A DNA stretch of 64,000 nucleotides from Photobacterium ganghwense (GCF_003025595.1 NZ_PYMI01000002.1:496001-560000); one strand, 5' to 3'; shown: positions 35,849 to 44,630, counted from the first letter of the stretch. Numbers and translations are program-made. Notes: generated by a model from the sequence alone, not told the origin.

Positions 35849-36250
35849 GACAATTCCTTTTTTATTGTCTTGTTATTTATGCGCGCATAAAAGCACATTG
35901 TTATTATGGATATCAATATGTTAACGGATAATTTGACAGTTTTGTTAAACCTGAAAGTCAAATGTCTAATAAACCATCATATTTGTCGGTGTTTTTTGCG
36001 GGTGGTGTCAGAATGTGAACGGGGTGTGTCAGTCTTGGTGTATTCAAGGAGCATTTAAACGATGCGGGAACGGAAATGTTTCGAAATGTTTGGCGATACG
36101 TCACCGCTGGTCTGAGCTTGTGTTTCCTGCTGTAAACAGACTGTTTCTGAATGAACTGTGTTTCTTAGAGCCAACAACCGATAAAATTATGCGCAACCGA
36201 TTACGTCGGAATAATACATTCAAACAGTCAGCCTAAAAGATATCTTGACC

Positions 36251-37090
36251 ATGAAATTGGAAGCAGTCGATTATAACGCCGAAAATGCCGCTGAGCTTTT
36301 CGTTGAATCCCTACGTACGACAGGTTTCGGTGTGCTGAAAAACCACCCGATTCAGCAGGAACTGGTTCAGTCTATTTATGACAACTGGCACCGATTCTTT
36401 AATACCGAAGAAAAGGAAAACTTCCGTTTTAACGTAGAAACGCAGGACGGTTTCTTCCCATCAGAAGTGTCTGAAGTGGCTAAAGGTCACACCAAGAAAG
36501 ACATTAAAGAATATTTCCACTATTACCCATGGGGTCAGTGTCCGGCAGAGTTGAAAGACGAGCTGCAACGCTACTACGATGAAGCCAATAAGCTGGCTGG
36601 CGAACTGCTGGCATGGGTTGAAAATCATTCTCCAGCTTCTGTGTCTGAAGGCTATTCGCAGTCTCTGTCGAGCATGATCGACGGCAGTGATAAAACGCTG
36701 TTGCGCGTGCTGCATTATCCGCCGCTAAACGGTGAAGAAGAGCTGGGAGCGATTCGTGCGGGTGCCCATGAAGATATTAACTTGCTGACTGTTCTGCCAT
36801 CCGCCAACGAGCCGGGCTTGCAGGTACAGACCAAAGAGGGTGACTGGCTGGATGTTCCTTGTGACTTTGGCAACCTGATCATCAACATTGGCGATATGCT
36901 GCAGGAAGCGTCGGGTGGCTATTTCCCGTCGACGACACACCGTGTTGTCAACCCGGAAGGGACGGATAAAACTAAAGCGCGTATTTCGCTGCCGCTGTTC
37001 CTGCACCCGAAACCGGAAGTCGTCTTGTCTGAGCGCTACACTGCCGATAGCTACTTGATGGAGCGTCTGCGTGAGCTGGGTGTGATTTAA
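36251..37090 (+). CDS. 2-oxoglutarate/Fe(II) oxygenase (isopenicillin N synthase family)
   Basis: A 279-residue non-haem iron oxygenase. The jelly-roll core supplies Fe ligands His and Asp in AGAHEDINLLTVL and the distal His in STTHRVVNP; the 2OG-binding Arg lies in ARISLPLFLHP. An N-terminal extension (TTGFGVLKNHPI) matches the DIOX_N domain. Substrate unknown; bacterial members act on small molecules, including antibiotics and plant hormones. The ATG at 36251 is preferred over a TTG two codons earlier. It is monocistronic with a terminator. Confidence 0.9.
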   Translation: MKLEAVDYNAENAAELFVESLRTTGFGVLKNHPIQQELVQSIYDNWHRFFNTEEKENFRFNVETQDGFFPSEVSEVAKGHTKKDIKEYFHYYPWGQCPAELKDELQRYYDEANKLAGELLAWVENHSPASVSEGYSQSLSSMIDGSDKTLLRVLHYPPLNGEEELGAIRAGAHEDINLLTVLPSANEPGLQVQTKEGDWLDVPCDFGNLIINIGDMLQEASGGYFPSTTHRVVNPEGTDKTKARISLPLFLHPKPEVVLSERYTADSYLMERLRELGVI

Positions 37091-37107
37091 TCTTATCTAT
37101 AAACTGA

Positions 37108-37138
37108 AAGAGCCAGCCGGTGTGCTGGCTTTTTTTTT
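37108..37138 (+). terminator. Terminator after the 2OG-Fe(II) oxygenase gene
   Basis: The stem AGCCAGC/GCTGGCT with a 6-nt loop is followed by nine T, about 20 bp after the stop codon. Confidence 0.92.
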
Positions 37139-37289
37139 GATGAATATCAATCAACCTGCCACAAATCCGCCGATTCCCCCTCTGCCTCTTCCATTTTCAT
37201 CTGCCGCATTGGCTATGCCAACTACACTTAACAACGTTGACATAATCATTGCGCTGCCGTCAGGCGGGCAAAAAAGAAGGAGTGGTGTG

Positions 37290-37745
37290 ATGAAATCGGT
37301 TCTGACAATCATTGCCTTGAGTTCGCTGTTGCTGACAACAGGCTGTGAGCCAAATCAGCGGGGCAATACCCTTTCTTTTACCTTGCCGCAGGGGAACGCT
37401 CAACGTGGCGAACAGCTATTTGAAAAATATCAATGCCTTAGCTGCCATACGATGGAAGGTTATGAACGGCCTGAAGTCCTGGATGAATCCGGTGTAAGTG
37501 TTGAGCTGGGCGGGCGTGTACCGAAATTGAAAACGTATGCCGAGCTGGTTACATCGGTCATCAACCCTTCCCACTCCATCGCCCCCGGCTATGATGTTCA
37601 GGAAGTCACGCATTCTGGCGAATCCATTATGCCAAGTTATAACGACGTGATGACAGTAACGGATTTGGTCGACCTCATTACTTTCCTCGAAGCGAAGTAT
37701 GAACTTGAACCGTATGAGTACACCACTTACGGTAAGTACCGTTAA
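37290..37745 (+). CDS. Cytochrome c-type lipoprotein
   Basis: A 151-residue exported protein with lipoprotein signal SVLTIIALSSLLLTTGC and a single haem c site QCLSCH (residues about 47-52). The probable axial Met is in GESIMPSYNDV near residue 115. It is predicted as a membrane-anchored periplasmic electron carrier. ATG at 37290 follows AAGAAGGAGTGG; the frame is open upstream to 37122 but that part overlaps the preceding terminator and is not translated. Its stop overlaps the convergent DUF218 gene by 4 bp. Confidence 0.88.
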   Translation: MKSVLTIIALSSLLLTTGCEPNQRGNTLSFTLPQGNAQRGEQLFEKYQCLSCHTMEGYERPEVLDESGVSVELGGRVPKLKTYAELVTSVINPSHSIAPGYDVQEVTHSGESIMPSYNDVMTVTDLVDLITFLEAKYELEPYEYTTYGKYR

Positions 37746-38953
37746 TCGCATTGGATACTGACTCGGAATGCGTGCATGCCCATGGCCTGAAGTGCATCAA
37801 TGTAGCAATTCAGGCGGGTTTGCCCTTCAGGAGGATAAGGATGAGCACGGTCTAGCTGATTCTGCACAGCAATATGATCCAAGTGGATCTGGCTGCCCGT
37901 CGTTCTCAGGGCGTGGTTGTCGCTGGTGGCGTATTCAGCGTCCGGTGCCGCAGTCGAGTCACAATCCGAATGCTGCGCCTGCAAAATGTCTCCAACTATC
38001 TGAGCTCGATGCACGTGGTCTGCGGTGCTTAGCAATGTCGCATGCCGTATGCCAGCTTGCAGTAACAGCGGTAAACTGAACCGAAGATTCTCTATCGTGT
38101 TTGCAGACTGAGATTCTACTAAGAGTCGCTGCGGGCTGACCCCTTGTTGCGACAACCAGTGAGCCATTCGTTCTGCTTCGCTCATCCCTTGCTTGGCCAA
38201 TCCACCACTGACCAATATCTTACTGGTTGGGTAACGTGTTGCCAGTTGAAGCGCTAATGCAAGCCGATTCAGTAGTCTCGCGGACATCGACCCATCGGCA
38301 TTAAGTGTGTGTCCCAGAATAACAAACGCATGTGCTGAAGATGCTTCCAATGACGAAGCCCGCCATGATGAATATGACAATGATGAACATGGCAATGATG
38401 AAGATGACAACGAACTGATTCTCTGAGAACTATCGGGTGTCTTTTCTGAGATATCCGTCAGGTAGCGGACGGGTTGTGCCAGACATCGATTAAGTATTTC
38501 CAGCGAGCGGTTAAGAAGCACAGCAGGTGGGGCGTGATGGTTTGACTGGTACAGCGAACTGGGAGAGTTTTCAGCCAACTGATGCTGATACCATCGGCTC
38601 AACATCTGCTGACCGGTTGCATGGTGCCAGACCGCAAGGTAGCACAGTATGTCTTGCCGTTGTTGCCGGGTAGCGAGCGGTAATGCCTCTGCATACAAAG
38701 ACAGGGCGCTTGAGAGTCGGCCCTGAAACGTTTTGATGTTGGCCAGTGTCAGCAATATATTGCAACGCAGTTTATCATCCAACGGGGTTGGATTGGATTC
38801 ATTCAGGGCCTGATAAAGATAATAGGTGGCTACGGCCAGGTTCGATTCTGTTTTGTCCTTGAATGGGTATTGAGAACGGTTTGGGCTGTAGAAGGCGGCA
38901 CTTGCCTGCTCAAGGTACTTGTTCAACATTGCATTGGCGGCAATGGCAGGCAT
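37742..38953 (-). CDS. DUF218/YdcF-family protein with TPR-like N-terminus
   Basis: A 403-residue cytosolic protein. The first 140 residues are helical with TPR-like repeats (NLAVATYYLYQALNES, LSSALSLYAEALPLA). A low-complexity Ser-rich linker (residues about 185-207) follows, then a DUF218/YdcF domain with FVILGHTLNADGSMSAR, ILVSGGLAKQGMSEAERM, LLVESQSANTIENLRF and LLSTADHVHRA. YdcF binds S-adenosylmethionine in E. coli; the function here is unknown. AGGAAGTTTCTCG precedes the ATG. Confidence 0.82.
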   Translation of the reverse strand: MPAIAANAMLNKYLEQASAAFYSPNRSQYPFKDKTESNLAVATYYLYQALNESNPTPLDDKLRCNILLTLANIKTFQGRLSSALSLYAEALPLATRQQRQDILCYLAVWHHATGQQMLSRWYQHQLAENSPSSLYQSNHHAPPAVLLNRSLEILNRCLAQPVRYLTDISEKTPDSSQRISSLSSSSLPCSSLSYSSWRASSLEASSAHAFVILGHTLNADGSMSARLLNRLALALQLATRYPTSKILVSGGLAKQGMSEAERMAHWLSQQGVSPQRLLVESQSANTIENLRFSLPLLLQAGIRHATLLSTADHVHRAQIVGDILQAQHSDCDSTAAPDAEYATSDNHALRTTGSQIHLDHIAVQNQLDRAHPYPPEGQTRLNCYIDALQAMGMHAFRVSIQCD

Positions 38954-39160
38954 CGAGAAACTTCCTGTTGAATGATAGCGTGAAAGTGTACGGATTATAT
39001 TCTGGGCGCTGAATATCCTACTGACCGAGGCTAAGTAAAGGAATGCAAATGCCCGGAAAAGTCGACATGTTCGTCACAATATTTGCTTTTTACGTCTTTA
39101 GACGGCTCGCCTTGAACTAAGGTTAGAAAACGCTTTTTCATCACGAAAGAGGAACTGACA

Positions 39161-39556
39161 ATGAGCAATGCGTTCGAGCAACACGGTGCCTTCAGTTGGT
39201 CTGAACTACTGACCGATGAGCCGGAGAAAGCCGTGGAATTTTATACCAAAGTGATTGGCTGGGAAGCGGAGGCAATGTCGATGCCGGAAGGGACTTATTA
39301 TGTCCTGAAGGCAAACGGTCAGCCGGTTGGCGGTATCATGGGAAAACCTGACGGTTATCAGGATATACCGAATCACTGGGGGACGTACATTACCGTAGCC
39401 GATGTGGATGAAACGCTGGCAAGTATTACGGCTGCTGGGGGGAGTGCCGTGTACGAGCCGATGGAAGTACCGGGAGTCGGGCGAATGTGTGCTGTCAGGG
39501 ATCCTCAGGGTGCGGTTGTGTCGATTATCACTTACGAAGCCAGGGATTGTGAGTAG
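39161..39556 (+). CDS. VOC-superfamily (glyoxalase-like) protein
   Basis: A 131-residue protein with two beta-alpha-beta-beta-beta half-modules. FSWSELLTDEPEKAVEFYTKVIGW is typical of the CFP32/VOC subgroup, followed by VGGIMGKPDG, HWGTYITVADVDETL and AVRDPQGAVVSIIT. Metal or small-molecule binding is expected; the substrate is unknown. GAAAGAGGAACTG precedes the ATG. It shares a bidirectional terminator with the convergent metallopeptidase-like gene. Confidence 0.88.
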   Translation: MSNAFEQHGAFSWSELLTDEPEKAVEFYTKVIGWEAEAMSMPEGTYYVLKANGQPVGGIMGKPDGYQDIPNHWGTYITVADVDETLASITAAGGSAVYEPMEVPGVGRMCAVRDPQGAVVSIITYEARDCE

Positions 39557-39570
39557 TCTTACTCAAGATG

Positions 39571-39597
39571 AAAAGACCGCCCTGAGGCGGTCTTTTT
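39571..39597. terminator. Bidirectional terminator between VOC and QEGLA genes
   Basis: AAAAGACCGCC/GGCGGTCTTTTT with a 4-nt loop; T or A tracts flank both sides, serving both convergent genes. Confidence 0.93.
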
Positions 39598-39608
39598 GTC
39601 AGTCCGAA

Positions 39609-41597
39609 TTACTTAATGCTGTGCAGCATGTAATCGATGATAGGGTCGTCATTGGCCTTCATCGCCAATGCTTTTGGCAGATGAGTCGGTTTGTTTAAGA
39701 TCTCCCGGGTGATTAGCTCATCCAGTAGTGGCTTAAATTCAAAACCGGTTTTGCCGACAAACAGTGAAGTCAGATCTTCCTCGGCGTAACTTTGCAGCGC
39801 ATCCTTTAGCCCTTTCAGGTAGAGGTAGTCTTTGGTGAAACCACCGCCACGATACGCGCGAGCCGTAATCGTAAAGGCCAGGTTATCACTCAGGTTGTAG
39901 TTATGCTTCAGAAGGTGGAACGTTTCGCTGAAGCTCTCACCACGCACCATCATGTCAACCGCAATTACACGCAGCGCCAGAGTTTTCAGACGATGCAGCG
40001 GGAAACTGCCGGACAGATGCTCACACAAAATGGCAAGACCTTCCTGAGTATGGGTGTTACCCGGCAGACCCAGTTTCAGTACTTTAAGCGGCTGCAAGTC
40101 AGCGTTAGCACTGGTAACCAAGTGGACCCCAAGCTCATGGTGAATCAGCGCATTCAGATCCTTCTGGTTAAACTTGCTGGCAAGGTTAACCTTGATAACT
40201 CTGCCGCTGACCATCGCACGGGCAATTAGCTGCTTCGAGCCTGTTACCTTGCACTTCATGCCATACTCATCAGCGGCAACTTTGAAAGCCTGAATGGCTT
40301 CTTCAGCACTGATGGTTTCTGCTTCCGGCGTATTGTATTCGCTCGCATGCAGAATAAAGTTGGCATTGGCAATGTCTTGAGCGTCCGGCTGACCGTAGTA
40401 ACGCAGCGAGTTATACAGGAACTCATCGCGGCCGATGCTGGTCAGCAGGTCAATACGTACTGCCAGCTGATCAATGACCTTACGGTACATCTGCTGAATA
40501 TCCGCATCACGAATATCTTCTACCGGCAGGCGGTATAGTTGCTCGCGGAACTTATACGGGTCCAGATCCAGCTGACGGTAAGTGAACGTCGGCTCATAAT
40601 CGTGCGGACGGTGCAAGAACCGGCGCTTTTCCTGCTTCAGGTTCAGCGGGTTGATATAGCTCAGCGTATTGACGCCACGCGCAATTGTGTACAGCTGGCG
40701 ATCCAGTTTCAGCACTTCTCGTGGCAGACGAGAAGCCAGAACGTGGCTGCTGGTCAGCTTTTTCACTTTGGTGCGACGCAAAATCGTTTCGGCGGCGTGC
40801 TCACTCAGCGCGGTTTTCATGGCGGCTTTCAGGGTTTCGATCACCAGCGGGTAACTTTCCCCGCGGCTCTCATCCATGTAAACCTTTTTGATTTCCAGCG
40901 GCAGGATCAGGGTATTACGGAAGTTCGCTTTAATGAAACTTGCCTGATAACCCATGCCCATGAACACGTCATTGTTTTTAGCCGTAACATTAATGTTCGG
41001 TAACTCAATGGCGTCCAGCCCTTTCAGGAAACTATCAATTTCTTTACGCCAGCGGCGCGTATTGACCTGCTTGGTACCCAAATTGAATACCGGGGTATCG
41101 CGTTCAATTCGCTGGTAGTTATAGGAATGAACATCATAAAGCAGGCACAGGCCAAAACGCGTTTCCAGTGTATCAACCAGACACGCCAGAATACGGTAAT
41201 AACAGTTGTGCTTCGCCAGTGAGGTTGAACGCTCAGAATCTGTCAGAGGCTCGGCCCATACCGGCTTGCCCCAGGCTTCTTCGTAAATACAGTTATCCGG
41301 CGCGCGGTTTAGATCGTATTCGTAACGGGAATCTTCACCTTGCAGCACGATTGGCAGAGATGAAATAAAGTCCCCGGTGAATGGATCTTCTTCGTAGTAG
41401 CGTTCATCCTCATTGAGCAAGCACTTAGGGATCAGGTCACCGCGCAGGCGGTGACCGTGATGGATGGCAGTTGCAATATAAGGCTGATACTCACTAATCC
41501 GAATCGTCAGACTCCCGTCCGGCAGTTGAGCCTCAAACGGGATTTGTTGCTGGATTCTGTCCAGCACTTCTGCTTCAGAAAGTTGTAGCATCGGCAA
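39609..41597 (-). CDS. N-formylglutamate amidohydrolase-like / DUF1704 (QEGLA) metallopeptidase fusion
   Basis: A 662-residue two-domain protein. The N-terminal part (about 15-280) resembles N-formylglutamate amidohydrolase: HHGHRLRGDL, SRYEYDLNRAPDNC, CLLYDVHSYNYQR. The C-terminal part (about 300-650) is DUF1704/TIGR02421: IHHELGVHLVTSANA (HExxxH zinc-binding helix), TQEGLAILCEHLSG (the QEGLA motif) and FTITARAYRGGGFTKDYLYL. DUF1704 is the family of human MATCAP, a tubulin tyrosine carboxypeptidase. It overlaps the upstream ATP-grasp gene by 23 bp, so the two are coupled. A cytosolic substrate with a removable C-terminal residue is an inference. Older annotations call this a flavohemoglobin-expression-modulating protein. 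Confidence 0.88.
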   Translation of the reverse strand: MPMLQLSEAEVLDRIQQQIPFEAQLPDGSLTIRISEYQPYIATAIHHGHRLRGDLIPKCLLNEDERYYEEDPFTGDFISSLPIVLQGEDSRYEYDLNRAPDNCIYEEAWGKPVWAEPLTDSERSTSLAKHNCYYRILACLVDTLETRFGLCLLYDVHSYNYQRIERDTPVFNLGTKQVNTRRWRKEIDSFLKGLDAIELPNINVTAKNNDVFMGMGYQASFIKANFRNTLILPLEIKKVYMDESRGESYPLVIETLKAAMKTALSEHAAETILRRTKVKKLTSSHVLASRLPREVLKLDRQLYTIARGVNTLSYINPLNLKQEKRRFLHRPHDYEPTFTYRQLDLDPYKFREQLYRLPVEDIRDADIQQMYRKVIDQLAVRIDLLTSIGRDEFLYNSLRYYGQPDAQDIANANFILHASEYNTPEAETISAEEAIQAFKVAADEYGMKCKVTGSKQLIARAMVSGRVIKVNLASKFNQKDLNALIHHELGVHLVTSANADLQPLKVLKLGLPGNTHTQEGLAILCEHLSGSFPLHRLKTLALRVIAVDMMVRGESFSETFHLLKHNYNLSDNLAFTITARAYRGGGFTKDYLYLKGLKDALQSYAEEDLTSLFVGKTGFEFKPLLDELITREILNKPTHLPKALAMKANDDPIIDYMLHSIK

Positions 41598-42603
41598 TTA
41601 CCTGTCGGAATTCGTTTTTACGTGCAATGCTAACTTCTTTAGCAGTGACTACGGTTTCAACAAAATCAATAACCTGAGCCTGAAGTTTTGTACGGTTCAG
41701 GCGGTTAATACGGGTGATACCACCAGGGCTGAGTACGTTAACTTCAACCAGTTTACCTTTGATTACGTCCAAGCCGACAAAGTACAGACCATCGCGAACC
41801 AGTTTTGGACCAATGTGCTTACACAGACGCAGCTCTTGCTTCGTTAGTGTATGTTTCACTTCTTTACCACCGGCATGGATGTTCGAGCGGACATCACCCT
41901 GAGCAGGAACACGGCGCATTGCACCAATGGGTTCGCCGTTCAGCATCATGATACGCACGTCGCCTTCTTCCGCGCCCTCAATGTAATCCTGCAGGATCAC
42001 ATAGTTCTTGTCGTCACCGATGTAGAAGTCCAGCAGAGATTTCACACTTGATTTTGCGCTTTTCTCTACCAGGATCACACCTTTACCACCGTAACCATTC
42101 AGCGGTTTCAGGATCATGCGCTCGTTAGGGTTTTCTTCCAGGACACGTTCCAGGTAGTCACGGTTCTTTGATACGTGAGTCGCTGGAATAAATTCGTTAC
42201 CCGGATCTGGCAGTGAAGTCGTGTACAGTTTGTTGTTTGCAACACGTAGGCCATCAATGTCATTAACAATGAAGGTCTGGTCACGAACAGAATCCAGGAA
42301 GTTCAGTGCCATGGTATCCAGTGGCGGGTTGGCACGCATGAAAATTACGTCAAACCCGGCCAGAGGTAGCTGTGCTTTACGGAACTCGGCCTTACGGTAG
42401 AAGCTGGGGATGTTCGCGGAAACTTCACCCTGTTTCAGAACGTGGCAGAATGCGATAGCAGTGCTGTGGCGCATGGTCAGGTTATTTGGAGTTGTAATGG
42501 CTACCGTGTGACCACGCGATGCGGCTTCATGGATCAGGCGCAAGGTTGAGTCATTTTCTGGCTCAACTTTGCTCCACGGATACATAACAAAACAAATTTT
42601 CAT
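41575..42603 (-). CDS. ATP-grasp ligase (glutathione synthetase/RimK-like)
   Basis: A 342-residue ATP-grasp enzyme. Motifs are IFMRANPPLDTMALNFLD (GshB-like), ERMILKPLNGYGGKGVILVE (ATP-grasp Lys and Gly loop), VILQDYIEGAEEGDVRIMML, GEPIGAMRRVPAQGDVRSNI and the metal-binding FVGLDVIKGKLVEVNVLSPGGI. It should ligate a carboxylate to an amine with ATP. It differs from true GshB, and its pairing with a QEGLA peptidase points to a dedicated ligase of a modification cassette. The start is directly downstream of the maoP terminator. Confidence 0.88.
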   Translation of the reverse strand: MKICFVMYPWSKVEPENDSTLRLIHEAASRGHTVAITTPNNLTMRHSTAIAFCHVLKQGEVSANIPSFYRKAEFRKAQLPLAGFDVIFMRANPPLDTMALNFLDSVRDQTFIVNDIDGLRVANNKLYTTSLPDPGNEFIPATHVSKNRDYLERVLEENPNERMILKPLNGYGGKGVILVEKSAKSSVKSLLDFYIGDDKNYVILQDYIEGAEEGDVRIMMLNGEPIGAMRRVPAQGDVRSNIHAGGKEVKHTLTKQELRLCKHIGPKLVRDGLYFVGLDVIKGKLVEVNVLSPGGITRINRLNRTKLQAQVIDFVETVVTAKEVSIARKNEFRQVIADATTF

Positions 42604-42641
42604 AGCTGTTGCCTATTAGCTGTCATCAATTAGACAGGTTA

Positions 42642-42681
42642 TAAAAAAACGTAAGCCATCGCACAACAGTGGATGGCTTAC
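42642..42681 (-). terminator. Terminator after maoP
   Basis: GTAAGCCATC/GATGGCTTAC, a 10-bp perfect stem with an 11-nt loop, followed by seven T on the minus strand, 38 bp after the maoP stop and 39 bp before the ATP-grasp start. Confidence 0.88.
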
Positions 42682-42718
42682 CGGTTTGACTTAATATTAG
42701 CTGGTTAAGCTGTGTGGC

Positions 42719-43066
42719 TTAGATGTCCAGGTCGGAATCGTTATCCACATCGTCATCTTCGTCGAAGCTACTGCTTGCTTTTCGCTGTGATACGCACAGA
42801 GTATAGCTTCGAACTTTGTTTGTGGTTTTATTTAGGTATTTCGTCCAGCATTTTGCAAAGCTGGAGGTAATTTCCTGCTTACCGCTGAGTTCGGCCAGGA
42901 AGAATTTTTCTTCATCGGATTCTGGCTCGATAGAGCCGTCGATGAGGCCGCGCATGGTACGACCATAGTTTTCAAGGATCTGAGCTTCGCTGACGGTAAA
43001 AACACCAGAACGGTTGAAGCCTCGTGGGAAATTTTTATCGTCGTAAAATTTACCTACACTTCTCAT
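42719..43066 (-). CDS. maoP: Macrodomain Ori organization protein MaoP (DUF413)
   Basis: A 115-residue protein with the MaoP/DUF413 pattern: FYDDKNFPRGFNRSGVFTVSEAQILENYG and an acidic C-terminal tail (FDEDDDVDNDSDLD). In E. coli MaoP acts with the maoS site to organise the Ori macrodomain. The ATG at 43066 gives the family length; an in-frame extension to 43129 is rejected. It is divergent from hdfR, the same arrangement as E. coli yifE-hdfR. Confidence 0.9.
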   Translation of the reverse strand: MRSVGKFYDDKNFPRGFNRSGVFTVSEAQILENYGRTMRGLIDGSIEPESDEEKFFLAELSGKQEITSSFAKCWTKYLNKTTNKVRSYTLCVSQRKASSSFDEDDDVDNDSDLDI

Positions 43067-43228
43067 TTGATATGCTTCCAGACGAAATTTGCGATGATAT
43101 TCTTTCAGAGTTGTGCTGTTGTAAAACAAATATTTTTACTTGTTACGATAAGAAACATTGATTAATCTATGTCTCTAAACTGAGATACTATCGCTGTTTT
43201 ATCTTCTTCTTCGTTATAGAGAACGCTA

Positions 43229-44089
43229 GTGGATACCGAACTACTCAGAACCTTTCTTGAGGTCACAAAAACCCGCCACTTCGGACGGGCGGCAGACAAT
43301 CTATTCCTCACGCAGTCTGCTGTCAGTTTCCGCATTCGCCAGCTGGAATCGCAGCTGGGTAATGAGCTTTTTTCTCGTCAACGAGGCAACGTCCATCTGA
43401 CCGCTGCCGGTGAACGCCTTCAGCCTTATGCAGAAGCGATTCTGCAAACCTGGGGACGGGCGAAGCAGGATGTTGCCCTGAGTAACAGTCTGAACCAACA
43501 GATTACGATTGGTGCTTCTGCTTTATTCTGGGAGTTTGATGGCATTTCTGATTGGGTTAGCCGTATCTATCGTCACGTTGAAGGCTTGGCATTGCGCCTT
43601 GAGTCTGTTCCTCGTCAGAGTCTGGCCAAACAGCTGCTGGACAAAACCATCGATGTCGCGATTACCAGTGAACCGCCGAAGATTGAAAATCTGCATGTGA
43701 CAAGAGTGCGCGACTTTCAGTTGCAGTTGATGGCAAGCCACCCGAACTGCACGCTGGAGCAGGTGATGTCGAAGCCATTAGTGTATCTGGACTGGGGCAC
43801 GCGTTTTTCGATGGAACAAAGCCGTATTACTGAAATGCAGAAAACACCGATCATGCACACTCACTCCAGCCGTATGGCGATGGAGTTTTTACTGAGCAGT
43901 GACAGTGTCGGCTATTTACCTTCTCCGGTCGTCGCGCAATGTGTTCAGGAGGGGCGTTTGCATCCTGTCATTGATGCTCCGATCATGGAGCAATCGTTGT
44001 ACTTAGTTTGGCGAGAGGACAGCGAAAAACTGGACATGTTAGAGGCACTGCTCACCGTGCCGTTTAACCAGATTATCGAAAGTCTGTAA
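43229..44089 (+). CDS. hdfR: LysR-family regulator HdfR
   Basis: A 286-residue LysR protein with HTH RAADNLFLTQSAVSFRIRQLES and an effector domain. The opening MDTELLRTFLEVTKTRHFGRA and the divergent maoP neighbour identify it as HdfR, which in E. coli represses flhDC (flagellar master operon) and activates gltBD. GTG start with AGAGAACGC upstream. It shares a 162-bp divergent promoter region with maoP and is followed by a terminator. Confidence 0.9.
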   Translation: MDTELLRTFLEVTKTRHFGRAADNLFLTQSAVSFRIRQLESQLGNELFSRQRGNVHLTAAGERLQPYAEAILQTWGRAKQDVALSNSLNQQITIGASALFWEFDGISDWVSRIYRHVEGLALRLESVPRQSLAKQLLDKTIDVAITSEPPKIENLHVTRVRDFQLQLMASHPNCTLEQVMSKPLVYLDWGTRFSMEQSRITEMQKTPIMHTHSSRMAMEFLLSSDSVGYLPSPVVAQCVQEGRLHPVIDAPIMEQSLYLVWREDSEKLDMLEALLTVPFNQIIESL

Positions 44090-44090
44090 A

Positions 44091-44128
44091 AAAATAGCCC
44101 ACCTAATAATCAGTGGGCTATGCTTTTT
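44091..44128 (+). terminator. Terminator after hdfR
   Basis: ATAGCCCAC/GTGGGCTAT with a 10-nt loop, then GC and five T. Confidence 0.88.
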
Positions 44129-44246
44129 CTGAACGAGAAGTTTTATTTATCGTAACGAGAAAAATATCTCGTTGTACAGAAAATGCCGATTTCTCCTATG
44201 CTCCGAATATCCCCTGTATTAGGGGGATGGGTATAAGAAAAACCTG

Positions 44247-44462
44247 ATGTACATCACAAATGGCATTTTCTTTTTGATAGCAGCCTTACTATCCTGTACC
44301 GCTCTTTTGGTCTTTAGTATTTCTGTCATAATCAAAAAATACACTTCAGTTTCAATAGGCAACGGCATTCTGTTTATGTCTGGAATGGTTGCTGTTGTTC
44401 AACTAACCTGTATATGTTACTTACTCTGGAATAGTTTCAGGAAACAGCTATGGCTAAGTTAG
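44247..44462 (+). CDS. Small predicted membrane protein (71 aa)
   Basis: The protein has two hydrophobic segments (about 5-28 and 40-61) joined by a Lys-containing loop (IIKKYTSVSIGNG). No family recognised. The ribosome site is weak. Its 3' end overlaps the next small gene by 13 bp in another frame, so the two may be translated together. Confidence 0.5.
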   Translation: MYITNGIFFLIAALLSCTALLVFSISVIIKKYTSVSIGNGILFMSGMVAVVQLTCICYLLWNSFRKQLWLS

Positions 44463-44608
44463 ATCAAAAGTTTTCTAAACGGTCTAAGTCAAAAGACAAA
44501 TTTGATATTGAAGACGAATTTTCGGACTTCAATCAACAATCAAGGAAGAAGAAACGCCGAACTACACGTCACCGCGACGAATATCCGGAGTATGACGACA
44601 GTTATTGA
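44450..44608 (+). CDS. Small highly charged protein (52 aa)
   Basis: The frame opens MAKLDQKFSKRSKSKDKFDI and ends RRTTRHRDEYPEYDDSY, a strongly charged, probably unstructured protein with a basic central stretch (RKKKRR). An excellent ribosome site CAGGAAACAGCT precedes the ATG, and a strong terminator follows 25 bp after the stop, both supporting a real gene. Function unknown; nucleic-acid binding is possible given the charge. Confidence 0.65.
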   Translation: MAKLDQKFSKRSKSKDKFDIEDEFSDFNQQSRKKKRRTTRHRDEYPEYDDSY

Positions 44609-44630
44609 TTTTGCTTGAAGTATGAATGCC

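Noticed and set aside
36015..36236. 73-codon frame upstream of the 2OG-Fe(II) oxygenase
   Set aside because: Composition is unlike that of the neighbouring genes, no ribosome site, and it lies in the AT-rich promoter gap.
37122..37289. N-terminal extension of the cytochrome c gene
   Set aside because: It begins inside the upstream terminator and precedes a proper lipoprotein signal with a good ribosome site at 37290.
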